Assembly: GCF_007004765.1 (NCBI RefSeq)
Contig: NZ_VIKR01000001.1
Location: 806,001-870,000, forward strand
Direction of reading: 5' to 3'
DNA length: 64,000 nt
Origin: Aliikangiella marina
GTDB taxonomy: Bacteria; Pseudomonadota; Gammaproteobacteria; Enterobacterales; Kangiellaceae
This document shows positions 17,705-26,537 of this stretch, piece by piece (positions within the stretch are counted from its first letter, which is position 1; each line of letters opens with the position of its first letter). A model generated the notes under the pieces. The model saw only the letters and a program-made list of their open reading frames with translations, had not been told where the DNA came from and did not search any database. A program made the position numbers and the translations under genes.

Positions 17705-20191
17705 TTAGTTTGAAAAGTAATCATCAATGGGGGCGGGTTTTCCCAAATGGTAGCCTTGAGCGTAGGTTACACCGATAGACTCTAAGATATTGAGGGTTGC
17801 TTCATTTTCGACAAATTCTGCAACCGTTTCTTTATCAAGAGCGGTGGCGACTTCGTAAATAGCCTTAACCAGTGCGTTGTCGACAGGATTTGATACTAGG
17901 TCAATGACAAAAGAGCCGTCAATTTTTACTGATTGTGCGGGGAGCTGTTTGAGATAGCTGAATGTGCTGAAGCCTGTTCCAAAGTCGTCGATAGAGAAAT
18001 CGCAGCCTAATTCAGCGATATTCGAAACAATTTTTTTAGTCGCTGCAATATTGGACAAACTGGCACTTTCGGTTAATTCAAAAATAATCCGGCTTGGTTC
18101 TACTTGATAGGTTTCGATTTGCTCCTTAATCGCAGGAACAAGACGTTCGTCGCTGAAACCTTGTGCGGACAAATTAACGGACAGTTTTGGGAGTTCCGGA
18201 TAAGTCTTTAAGTATTTGATGGCATTCTTAATCACTTGCATATCGAGGAAGCTCATGTAGCCTTCGCGTTCTAGTGCTGGAATAAATTCGCCCGGAAGGA
18301 TAATTTGTCCGTCGATTTTTAATCTGACTAACGCTTCATAGTAGGCCGTCTGACGAGACTGTATATTAACGACAGGCTGAAGGTATAGCGCTAAGTTGTC
18401 ATTCGCTACGGCTTGATGAATTTTTTGGGTCCATTCCATACTCGTTTTTAATTCAATACTTTGAGCATCATCTGCGGTATACAAATGGGCCATATTACGG
18501 CCTTGCTTTTTGGCGGCGTAAAGAGCGATGTCGGCTTGTTTCATATATTCTTCTGAATTTTGTTCATCGCCATCGATCTCGGCTATCCCGATGGAACAAT
18601 TTAACCGAAAGAATTTATCTTTTAATTTGAACTGATAGTTATCCAAAAGTTTACATAGCGCTTCAGCGATAATAATTGCTTCTTGAGATTTTGTGTTCGG
18701 TAGAAGAATAGCAAACTCGTCACCGCCAATCCGGGAGAATATATCGGAGTCGCGCAAACGCTCTTTGACGAGCACGGAAATATCGCGTAAAACTGCATCG
18801 CCTTGTTGATGACCCAGCGTATCGTTAATGACTTTAAAATGATCAAGGTCGGCATACAGTAAACAATGCGGGCCATTTCCTCTCGATGCGGTCGCTGCGA
18901 ATTGATTTAATTCTGCTTCAAAGTAATGGCGGTTAAACAAACCGGTCAGACTGTCATGCATGGCTAAGTATTCGAGATCTTGCTGGGCTTTTTTGCGATC
19001 GGTAATGTCATCTATCGTACCTGAGAAGGACTTATGCGTGTCATTCTCTGATTGGCAGTCTTTAATCTTTGCTTCGACCCAAAGGGTTTTCGAGCGGTTA
19101 TTTTTTAGTTGAAACTCAAAACTATTGCGACCACTGGCGCTAAGTAAATCAGAGATTTGCTGGGAAAAATGGCGGTCGGACGGGGAATGTGATTCGATGT
19201 AATTAGATAGTGGCTGGTTAAGGCAATGCTCGATCGAAAATCCAGTTAGTCGAGTCCAAGCTTGATTTAAAAAAGTTATGTTGCCATCCGCGTCAAGCTC
19301 AATAACAACGCTGCCGAGCTGATCGAGTAGTTGTTGGTGAGCTTCGAAAATTTGCTGGTAGTTTTGCCTGCTCTTATTTAAAGAGTCAACTTTTGCTGCG
19401 AATTGTTGGTTTGAAATAAGATAGTCTTCGCGTCGAGCGGCTGTTTCGCAAGCGCGTCGTAACTGTTCTGCTCGAAAGGGTTTGGTGACAAAATCAGCTG
19501 CGCCGCCAAGCATGAGTTCTTCTGCGAGTTCCATAGTGTGGTTAGCTGTCATGATTACGACTGACTGAGAAGGGCACTCGGCCATGATTTGGCGCAGCAC
19601 ATCTTTTCCCGATAAACCGGGTAGCATCACATCGAGCAAAACAAGTGCTGGCTTGAGATCTCGCCATATCTTTAACCCTTCTTCGCCATCTTTTGCGTGG
19701 TGAATTTCAAATCGAGAACTTAATATACGACTAACAAGGTTACTGGTTTCGGGATTGTCTTCTATTGCAAGTAGTTGAAGCTTTTCGCGATCTTCAATTG
19801 GCTCTAGCTGATCCTCATTGATGATTTGAAGCAGTTTTGTATGTTCTTCGAATGAGAGTAGGCGGTTAACACCAAACTCTCGAGCGGTAGTGTTGGCGAT
19901 ATGCTCACACCAAGTATTCGCAACAATAACAAATGGCGTATCAGCTGAACACTTGAATACGCCCGATCTAACCAAGCGGGCTAAGCGCCAACCATCGAAA
20001 CTTCCCATTTTTATATTGCTGACAACAAAATGAATAACGCTAACTCGCATAATTTTGATGGCATCAGCTGCTGAGTTAGCGGTAACAACTTCGAACTTTG
20101 TATTTTCTGCTAAGAGTCGACTAATCGTCGCTAACCGTTCTTGATTAGTATTAACGAGTAGTAATGTTTTTGACTGAGTCTGTGAAGACAT
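17705..20191 (-). CDS. REC-REC-PAS-GGDEF-EAL signalling protein
   Basis: 828 aa, soluble. The first receiver (residues about 8-125) appears degenerate: the phosphoacceptor position reads SNIKMGSFDG, Asn instead of Asp. The second (about 145-260) has LLDVMLPGLSG and looks active. A PAS domain follows (VVIELDADGNITFLNQAW). The GGDEF domain has the intact active site RIGGDEFAILL and an inhibitory RxxD site (RDSD) five residues before it. The EAL domain keeps EALVRL, SVNLS, ELTES, DDFGTGFS, KIDGSF and AEFVEN, so it should hydrolyse c-di-GMP. A bifunctional or switchable c-di-GMP enzyme under phosphorelay control is likely. Confidence 0.95.
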   Translation of the reverse strand: MSSQTQSKTLLLVNTNQERLATISRLLAENTKFEVVTANSAADAIKIMRVSVIHFVVSNIKMGSFDGWRLARLVRSGVFKCSADTPFVIVANTWCEHIANTTAREFGVNRLLSFEEHTKLLQIINEDQLEPIEDREKLQLLAIEDNPETSNLVSRILSSRFEIHHAKDGEEGLKIWRDLKPALVLLDVMLPGLSGKDVLRQIMAECPSQSVVIMTANHTMELAEELMLGGAADFVTKPFRAEQLRRACETAARREDYLISNQQFAAKVDSLNKSRQNYQQIFEAHQQLLDQLGSVVIELDADGNITFLNQAWTRLTGFSIEHCLNQPLSNYIESHSPSDRHFSQQISDLLSASGRNSFEFQLKNNRSKTLWVEAKIKDCQSENDTHKSFSGTIDDITDRKKAQQDLEYLAMHDSLTGLFNRHYFEAELNQFAATASRGNGPHCLLYADLDHFKVINDTLGHQQGDAVLRDISVLVKERLRDSDIFSRIGGDEFAILLPNTKSQEAIIIAEALCKLLDNYQFKLKDKFFRLNCSIGIAEIDGDEQNSEEYMKQADIALYAAKKQGRNMAHLYTADDAQSIELKTSMEWTQKIHQAVANDNLALYLQPVVNIQSRQTAYYEALVRLKIDGQIILPGEFIPALEREGYMSFLDMQVIKNAIKYLKTYPELPKLSVNLSAQGFSDERLVPAIKEQIETYQVEPSRIIFELTESASLSNIAATKKIVSNIAELGCDFSIDDFGTGFSTFSYLKQLPAQSVKIDGSFVIDLVSNPVDNALVKAIYEVATALDKETVAEFVENEATLNILESIGVTYAQGYHLGKPAPIDDYFSN

Positions 20192-20460
20192 ACAACCTCA
20201 AAATAATGCAGAACGTTGAGACAACGGTGTTGTCGTGATTTAAAAATTGGATTGAAAAAGTATAACCTAAATCAATTTTTAACGCCTAATTATTGTTAGA
20301 GCGGTTAGCTGAATACTAGGAAGTCTGATTGATTTATTGATTAGTGAGCGGGTTCACTATTTTAGGAATGCTTGTCTTTAATCGGTAATGGTTTAGCCAA
20401 TGAATAACTGATAAAATTCGTGCCAGTTTAAGTTTTCATAAAATACTCTTGGAGAGATAC

Positions 20461-21336
20461 ATGAGAGAACTATTAGTCATTGCTGATCGAGATGGAACTC
20501 AGCAACCGGCGTTTCATCATGCTTTAGAAGTTGCAAAGAATACCGGCGCAGCGATTGAATTTGTCGGTTTTGTTCATGCACCTGGTGTGGATAGCTCAGA
20601 TATACTGACGCATGAAGAAAAGCGTAAAGTCCATCATAGCTATATCGATAACAAACAAAAAGAAATTGAGGATTTTTTGAGCACTATAGATGCGGGTGAT
20701 GTCAAAATTCATACCGATGTAGTGTGGGAAAAATCATTTGAGCGCTGGGTGATTGCACGATGTGACCAACGTTCTTTCGATATGGTTTATAAGTCAGGTC
20801 ATCGCTCTGAAACATTCATGTACACACCGTCTGATTGGCAATTGATGCGTCATTGTCCTGAGCCGGTGATGATTGTTGGCAATCAACCTTGGCGAGAGGG
20901 CGGTGTTATTTTGGCTGCGCTCGATTTAGGTTCTGATAGTCAGCGCTCGTTGACGCTCAACGAAGATATCTTGAGACAGGCAATAAAGCTCGCCAAAGCG
21001 ACCAATAGCGAAATGCATGCTTGCTACTCTATCGCAATACCTAAAGCATTGGCTGATTTAGATTTGATTGATCCCGCAGCCTATGAAAGCAAGATGCGCG
21101 CGAACTTGGATCCGGTGATTCGTAAACTAGTTGACGAAGCAGGCCTTAATCGAGATAAGCTTCATCTTCTGTCAGGACGTCCGGCAAAAGAAATTTGTCG
21201 GATTAGTGAGAAAATAAAAGCGGATGTCGTTGTGTTGGGTAATAAGACTCGCACAAGCTTGCGCGGTCGTCTCTTAGGAAATACTGCAGAAGATGTATTG
21301 CACACCATCCAAGCTGATGTTGTTGTTATCAAATAA
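20461..21336 (+). CDS. uspE: Tandem universal stress protein (UspE-like)
   Basis: 291 aa made of two UspA domains (about residues 1-145 and 155-291), the architecture of UspE. The second domain ends with the nucleotide-binding signature GNKTRTSLRGRLLGNTAEDVL followed by VVVIK; the first has a weaker copy. Such proteins accumulate on starvation and oxidative stress. I use ATG 20461 because GGAGAG lies just upstream; a TTG at 20449 would place that site inside the gene. It has its own terminator and is monocistronic. Confidence 0.88.
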   Translation: MRELLVIADRDGTQQPAFHHALEVAKNTGAAIEFVGFVHAPGVDSSDILTHEEKRKVHHSYIDNKQKEIEDFLSTIDAGDVKIHTDVVWEKSFERWVIARCDQRSFDMVYKSGHRSETFMYTPSDWQLMRHCPEPVMIVGNQPWREGGVILAALDLGSDSQRSLTLNEDILRQAIKLAKATNSEMHACYSIAIPKALADLDLIDPAAYESKMRANLDPVIRKLVDEAGLNRDKLHLLSGRPAKEICRISEKIKADVVVLGNKTRTSLRGRLLGNTAEDVLHTIQADVVVIK

Positions 21337-21360
21337 AACCCAAACGCTAATTTTCACTCT

Positions 21361-21389
21361 AAAGCGGGAGTTGCAACTCCCGCTTTTTT
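21361..21389 (+). terminator. Rho-independent terminator after uspE
   Basis: AAAGCGGGAGTT (21361-21372) and AACTCCCGCTTT (21375-21386) form a near-perfect hairpin followed by TTT. Confidence 0.88.
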
Positions 21390-21469
21390 ATTGCTTAATG
21401 TAGGCTAATACTAATCGAGATTTATCAACCACTAATAATGATAAGAATCACAAACTAGGGCGCTTTGAT

Positions 21470-22105
21470 ATGGCTAACCAAGATTTAACCGATGATATTC
21501 TTGGTCTAATTGTTCATTCATATAATAATTACCTTTCAGGTGCGATGGGATTCAATGAACTGATCAAGCTCGATTGTGATGATCAGTCTGTAATCGACAA
21601 ATTAGACTTATCGTTAGCATCTTCAAAAGAGGCGGTAGATTTTGGGAGCCAACTGCTCGCTTCAATTAGTCGATTGCAAGTTCATTTTAATGACATTGAA
21701 GTCAGAGAGATCATTGAACGCGTCGTCAATACGGTAGTCCTTGAAAAGCGGGTGGACCCGCAAATAGATATGCATTTAGTACACACTGATCCTGAGTGGT
21801 TTATACGTAGCATTTCAATGATAGTCGACTTTATTCGTCAACTATCGCCAACATCTTCAATTGTTTTGCGAGCGAATATTAATTCAGAAGAAACCGAAGT
21901 TAACCTTCGAATCGGCGTCACAGATCTCAGCTTCACCGCTCAACAGCAAAAACGACTCTTTGAACCATTTTACTCGAGTCGGCATCTACTCGGCACAAAA
22001 GATGTTGGCATCGCTGTCTCGTCAGGTTTTATCAAACAAATGAATGGTGAACTTTCTTGGCAAGAGGGGCAGGGGTTTCTAATTCGGTTGCCGGTTTTTG
22101 AATAG
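21470..22105 (+). CDS. Stand-alone degenerate histidine-kinase-like protein
   Basis: 211 aa, no membrane segment or sensor domain. An H-box-like helix with His16 (IVHSYNNYLSGAMGFNEL) is followed by a second helix and an ATPase-like domain with an F-box LFEPFYSSR and a G2-like DVGIAVSSGFIKQMNGE. The N-box Asn residues are not evident (ISMIVDFIRQL) and G1 is poor, so ATP binding is doubtful. The small DHp plus degenerate CA layout recalls histidine phosphotransferases such as ChpT or Spo0B, which relay rather than make phosphate. That is inference. It may work with distant receivers, such as the double-REC protein nearby. Confidence 0.7.
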   Translation: MANQDLTDDILGLIVHSYNNYLSGAMGFNELIKLDCDDQSVIDKLDLSLASSKEAVDFGSQLLASISRLQVHFNDIEVREIIERVVNTVVLEKRVDPQIDMHLVHTDPEWFIRSISMIVDFIRQLSPTSSIVLRANINSEETEVNLRIGVTDLSFTAQQQKRLFEPFYSSRHLLGTKDVGIAVSSGFIKQMNGELSWQEGQGFLIRLPVFE

Positions 22106-22320
22106 CGATAACAAAAGTGATTAAATACTCAAGTGCCTGGGTAAAGTTGCCCAAAAAACATACAGTGGGTAAAGTTTATCAGCAGTTCTGCTGCGCTCAC
22201 CGAGAAACTTGTCTCGTCCATAAATGATTCTCACGCATAAAAACAATACCCACGGTCAATGGCTGTCGGATCACAGTCGATATTTAATTCAGGACTCAAA
22301 CGAGCCAGTACGCAATTAAA

Positions 22321-23685
22321 TCAGCACTCAATAATATTAACCGCTAGCCCACCACGCGCCGTTTCTTTGTATTTGGTTTTCATGTCAGCACCGGTTTCGC
22401 GCATTGTTTTGATAACTTTATCGAGTGAGACTTTTTGGTCGCCATCACCTTGCATCGCTAATCGAGATGCGTTTATCGCCTTGACTGCGCCCATTGCATT
22501 TCGCTCGATACAGGGGACCTGTACAAGTCCACCAACGGGATCGCAGGTTAGTCCCAAGTTATGCTCCATACCAATTTCTGCGGCACATTCGACTTGGTTA
22601 GCAGAGCCTCCTAGCGCTTCGGTTAAGCCACCGGCAGCCATTGAACAGGCAACGCCAACCTCGCCTTGGCAGCCGACCTCAGCGCCAGAGATCGAAGCAT
22701 TCAGTTTGTACAATACGCCTATAGCGGCTGACGCGAGTAGAAAACGCCTGATTGTTTCTGTGCCTTGAGGTTTATAGAAATGTTGATAATATTTAATGAC
22801 CGCGGGAATTATACCGGCAGCACCATTTGTGGGTGCAGTGACGACTCTACCACCGGCAGCATTTTCTTCATTAACTGATAGTGCATATAAGTTAACCCAG
22901 TCCATTGCTGCCAGCGGGTCTAAACTGTCTCCGCGTGAAGAGAGTTTGCGATGTAAAGAAACGGCACGTCGTTTAACTTTGTATCCGCCAGGCAAAATTC
23001 CCTCCGTTTTTATGCCTTTTTCGATACATGCATCCATGGTCGCCCATATATGATCAAGGCCATCGAGTATTTCCTGCTCACTTCGCCAAACCTTCTCGTT
23101 TTCGAACATGATACTGCTGATACTTTTGCCGGTTTCCTTAGCGATTTGTAATAGCTCGGCGCCTGACTGAAAATCATATGGCAGTTTCAAGTGAGCATCT
23201 TTTATTGGTTGTGGATCGGTGTCGCCACTAATAATAAATCCACCGCCGACGGAATAGTAAGTTTTTTCAAGTAGCACCCGGTTGTCATTATCGTAAGCGG
23301 TAAACTTCATACCGTTGGCGTGGCCGGGGAGTGTTTTTTTGCGATGGAAGATTAAATCAGTCTTATCAGAATAGGCTATTTTACTGCTTTGGTTTAAATT
23401 GATTTCACCATTTTGTCGAATTGTGTTTAAGCGATTTGGTATTGAATCTGTATCGATAACATCAGGCTTTTCTCCTTCCAGCCCTAGTAGCACTGCGACA
23501 TCGCTTCCATGTCCTTTGCCGGTGTGGCCGAGCGAGCCGTAAAGTTCAGATACAACTCTCGCCACTGGCTTTTCTTGGTTGAGCGCTTTTAAAACAAATT
23601 GTCTTGCTGCCCTCATTGGACCGACGGTGTGAGAACTGCTGGGACCAATCCCTACGGTAAATAAATCAAATACTGAAACAGCCAA
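22321..23685 (-). CDS. sdaA: L-serine ammonia-lyase (single-chain, iron-sulfur)
   Basis: Deaminates L-serine to pyruvate and ammonia using a [4Fe-4S] cluster. 454 aa, the usual length for E. coli-type SdaA/SdaB. The N-terminal beta domain starts [23 protein letters not shown]; the C-terminal alpha domain carries the cluster cysteines in [31 protein letters not shown] and the terminal NIIEC. The C-terminal Cys (penultimate position of the gene before the stop) is the tail cysteine known in this family to enter the active site. Monocistronic on this strand. Confidence 0.96.
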   Translation of the reverse strand: MAVSVFDLFTVGIGPSSSHTVGPMRAARQFVLKALNQEKPVARVVSELYGSLGHTGKGHGSDVAVLLGLEGEKPDVIDTDSIPNRLNTIRQNGEINLNQSSKIAYSDKTDLIFHRKKTLPGHANGMKFTAYDNDNRVLLEKTYYSVGGGFIISGDTDPQPIKDAHLKLPYDFQSGAELLQIAKETGKSISSIMFENEKVWRSEQEILDGLDHIWATMDACIEKGIKTEGILPGGYKVKRRAVSLHRKLSSRGDSLDPLAAMDWVNLYALSVNEENAAGGRVVTAPTNGAAGIIPAVIKYYQHFYKPQGTETIRRFLLASAAIGVLYKLNASISGAEVGCQGEVGVACSMAAGGLTEALGGSANQVECAAEIGMEHNLGLTCDPVGGLVQVPCIERNAMGAVKAINASRLAMQGDGDQKVSLDKVIKTMRETGADMKTKYKETARGGLAVNIIEC

Positions 23686-23786
23686 GGTGTACCTCGTTTA
23701 GTGTCGCTAAATGTTATTAATGAATATTTGTTGATTGATTCATTTAACTTTAATTGGGTAAAATTAAATGACATTTTCTGTTAGTT

Positions 23787-23842
23787 TATGCGTTAAATAT
23801 TATGCGTTAAATATTATGCGTTAACAGTTGTGCGTTATCGAT
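23787..23842. repeat. 14-bp tandem repeat overlapping the end of the Nudix gene
   Basis: TATGCGTTAAATAT occurs twice perfectly (23787-23800, 23801-23814), followed by decayed copies TATGCGTTAACAGT and TGTGCGTTATCGAT. The last copy includes the Nudix stop codon on the minus strand, and each copy repeats that TAA. Confidence 0.8.
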
Positions 23843-24395
23843 TTTGCATTCTGCGAGTCAAGTTGACTAATATCCGCGCTGTTGCACCCCAAATAGTGTA
23901 TTGCTCGTACTGAATCACATAGTAATCGACAGGCTTGCCGTTGAAGGTAGCAGTTTTTTTGATTTGATTGGTCTGATCAGTGACAAATGCGAGAGGAACC
24001 TTAAACACTTCTGCCACTTCATTTTGATCAATACTCAGTTGGTAACCTTGATCGACCAGGCCAACGAAGGGCGTCACGAAATACTGTGAAATCGTTTCTT
24101 GTTGAGGAAGGCGACCAATCAGTTCGATATGTTCGTCACCGATGCCAATTTCCTCATGGGTTTCTCTTACCGCGGTCACGGCTAAGCTTTTGTCGTTGGC
24201 TTCAAAACCTCCGCCAGGAAAGCTGATTTGACCCGGATGGTGTTTAAGGTGTTCGGCTCTCCTAGTTAGAATGACTTGCCAGCCGCTTACAGGGTCATCG
24301 ACGATCGGCATCAAAACCGCGGCACAACGTAAGTCTGGCCGTCGTTTGGCGGGCTCATCGAGTGGAATAATACTGTCACGGAGCAAATCAATCAT
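23835..24395 (-). CDS. Nudix hydrolase, CoA-pyrophosphatase type
   Basis: 186 aa. The Nudix box is intact: GGGFEANDKSLAVTAVRETH then EEIGI, matching GX5EX7REUXEEXGU. Just upstream, LKHHPGQISFPGG is the extra motif of the CoA-diphosphatase subfamily (NudL/YeaB), which cleaves CoA to phosphopantetheine and 3',5'-ADP. Its start overlaps the pabB stop by 8 bp (ATGATTGA), so it is translated with pabB; pabB-nudL pairing is common in gammaproteobacteria. Confidence 0.92.
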   Translation of the reverse strand: MIDLLRDSIIPLDEPAKRRPDLRCAAVLMPIVDDPVSGWQVILTRRAEHLKHHPGQISFPGGGFEANDKSLAVTAVRETHEEIGIGDEHIELIGRLPQQETISQYFVTPFVGLVDQGYQLSIDQNEVAEVFKVPLAFVTDQTNQIKKTATFNGKPVDYYVIQYEQYTIWGATARILVNLTRRMQNR

Positions 24396-25881
24396 TGTAG
24401 TTTTCGGTCGCGTTACTCATTTGGGTTAACACAGGCAATATCTTGGCTAACTTATCGAATGTTTCTTGGTACTCAGTGTCTACCTCTGAGTCTGCAACAA
24501 GGCCTCCACCAGCCCAACAATAAAGGGTATTGTCTTTCGCAACGAGAGTTCGAATGCAGATATTGGTGTCCATATTATCATTAAAATCGATATATCCAAT
24601 GATGCCGCAATAGATATTACGGCGTACTTTTTCGAGTTCTTCAATAATTTCCATTGCTCGTATTTTCGGCGCGCCGGTGATGGAGCCTCCGGGAAGGGTT
24701 GTTGCCAGCAAGTCGCAATTATCAAACTGACTATCTAGTTTTGATTCAATGGTCGAAATCAAATGGTGGACAGACTCAAACCGATAATGACCGAATAATT
24801 CGCTGACTTTTACGCTGCCTTTTGCCGCAGTTTTACTTAAATCATTGCGCAACAAATCGACAATCATTAAGTTTTCAGCGCAATCTTTATCACTGTTAAT
24901 TAAATCCTCGCCAAGTTGCCGGTCAATAGAGGGGTCATTACTTCTAGGGCGAGTGCCTTTGATTGGTTGAGTTATGACGTTGTTTTGGTGACTTTCAATA
25001 AATCGTTCCGGGGATAAACTGAGAATTTGATAATCGTCAAAGTTTAAAAAAGCGGAAAACGGCGCCTTGTTATGCAATGACAGATGTCGATAAGCTTGTT
25101 GAATATCACCACTAAATTTCGCTTGAAAGCGCTGAGCATAGTTAACTTGATAGCAGTCCCCGGCTTGAATGTAGTTTTGTATTTTGGCAAAAGCGTTTTG
25201 ATACTCCGTTTTTGTCGTATTACTCATGAAAGGCTCACGTAACTTAAAGTCTTTAGTATTTACATGGGCCGTAGTTGTTGATTTTTCCTTTTTGTCGAAC
25301 TTGCTGAGGTTTGCAATGATTGATTGGTTGAGCATATTGCTGACTTTGCTCCAGTGAGCTTGCGCCAATCCAAAATGATAAATCCTTGATGTTTTATCTT
25401 GGTGGTCGGTAATGAGTGCCCATTGATACAAGCCAAATTGAAGCTCAGGTAGATTAATATCATCTTCCGTGAGCTCAGGTAGGGTCTCTAAATAGCGGCC
25501 ATAATCATAGCTAATATAACCCATCCAACCACCATAAAAGGGCAGGGCGAAACCATCTGGAGCGCTCTTGTTTTGCTTTGATGCGCCTTTGTACCGCTTT
25601 AAGAGTTCGCGCATCAATTCAATCGGATTTTCGACGATATGAGTGGTTTGATATTGGAATTTATCTTGCGTGTTGTCACCGAGTTGCAACTCAGCGAGCT
25701 CGACGTTGCCCGCTTTAAAGCTTAGTTTAATTGTTGGCGCAAAGGAGAAAATATCATATCGATTGTAGGTTAAATTTTCACCAGCGCTATCAAGCATTAC
25801 CGCCCAGGGTTCTGCCATCATTTGACTGAGAGCGTCGAGTTTTTTTGAGTTCGAGAGGTACGGAAGCGTTATCGGCTGCAT
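24388..25881 (-). CDS. pabB: Aminodeoxychorismate synthase component I
   Basis: Converts chorismate plus ammonia to 4-amino-4-deoxychorismate for folate. 497 aa with the chorismate-binding domain in the C-terminal two thirds: QPIKGTRPRS (the PIKGT lysine distinguishes PabB from TrpE, which has PIAGT), MIVDLLRNDLSK, LPGGSITGAPKIRAMEII and YCGIIGYIDFN. The N-terminal domain includes PFYGGWMGYISYDYGRYLE. No PabA glutamine amidotransferase is adjacent. It is divergent from the DUF6122 gene. Confidence 0.94.
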   Translation of the reverse strand: MQPITLPYLSNSKKLDALSQMMAEPWAVMLDSAGENLTYNRYDIFSFAPTIKLSFKAGNVELAELQLGDNTQDKFQYQTTHIVENPIELMRELLKRYKGASKQNKSAPDGFALPFYGGWMGYISYDYGRYLETLPELTEDDINLPELQFGLYQWALITDHQDKTSRIYHFGLAQAHWSKVSNMLNQSIIANLSKFDKKEKSTTTAHVNTKDFKLREPFMSNTTKTEYQNAFAKIQNYIQAGDCYQVNYAQRFQAKFSGDIQQAYRHLSLHNKAPFSAFLNFDDYQILSLSPERFIESHQNNVITQPIKGTRPRSNDPSIDRQLGEDLINSDKDCAENLMIVDLLRNDLSKTAAKGSVKVSELFGHYRFESVHHLISTIESKLDSQFDNCDLLATTLPGGSITGAPKIRAMEIIEELEKVRRNIYCGIIGYIDFNDNMDTNICIRTLVAKDNTLYCWAGGGLVADSEVDTEYQETFDKLAKILPVLTQMSNATENYND

Positions 25882-26094
25882 ATTACTTTATTCGAGGTGT
25901 TTAACTAGACACTATTGGGTCAACGCTCAAACTTAAAATAGATGCCGAGCGGATAATATTGGTAAAAAGCCCATCACTGGGATAGTGGCTAAAGACAGCA
26001 GTTATTGTACTGGAAACACTCGAGTTGGCAAATTTCTCATTTATAATTTTGTTAGTCGGTTAACGAATCAAACAAAGCTGGTATTATCACGAAC

Positions 26095-26400
26095 ATGATT
26101 CATATTGCACTCCACTTTATTATTCCATGGTTGATCGCCAAGATCGCTTTCCCTAAGCGGTGGTTGAAAGTGTGGCTAATTTTATGTGCCACTATGTTAG
26201 TTGACATTGATCATTTGTTAGCCGACCCAATCTATGATCCACAAAGATGCAGCATCAATTTTCACCCATTACATACCTATTGGGCCATAGGCGGGTATGT
26301 TTTATTGCTCATTCCTAAAAAGACGCGACTAATCGCTATCGGACTATTAATTCACATGCTTTTAGATTGGCAAGATTGTCATTTTAAACTGCCTTGGTAA
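26095..26400 (+). CDS. Small inner-membrane protein, DUF6122-like
   Basis: 101 aa, with about three hydrophobic segments (residues 5-20, 27-38 and 66-92). It carries polar motifs inside or next to the membrane: DIDHLLADP, FHPLHTYW and HMLLDWQDC. This HxxxD/DxDH pattern resembles membrane metal-dependent hydrolases of the YdjM type and fits the DUF6122 family as I recall it. Catalysis is unproven. The start ATG is supported by the codon pattern only. aroA begins 137 bp later. Confidence 0.65.
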   Translation: MIHIALHFIIPWLIAKIAFPKRWLKVWLILCATMLVDIDHLLADPIYDPQRCSINFHPLHTYWAIGGYVLLLIPKKTRLIAIGLLIHMLLDWQDCHFKLPW

Positions 26401-26537
26401 TCGAACAATTTATTCGACTGATCGGTGGATCGATATTCTTGTCTCATAAAATAAAAGCATAAGCCCAAAAGACATTTTACATTTACTACTGATCACGGTT
26501 AAATGCGTCAATCAGCAACCGACAAGAACTCAAAAGC

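Noticed and set aside
22259-22768. 169-codon plus-strand frame opposite sdaA
   Set aside because: Shadow of the highly conserved sdaA reading frame on the other strand; composition is unlike a real protein.
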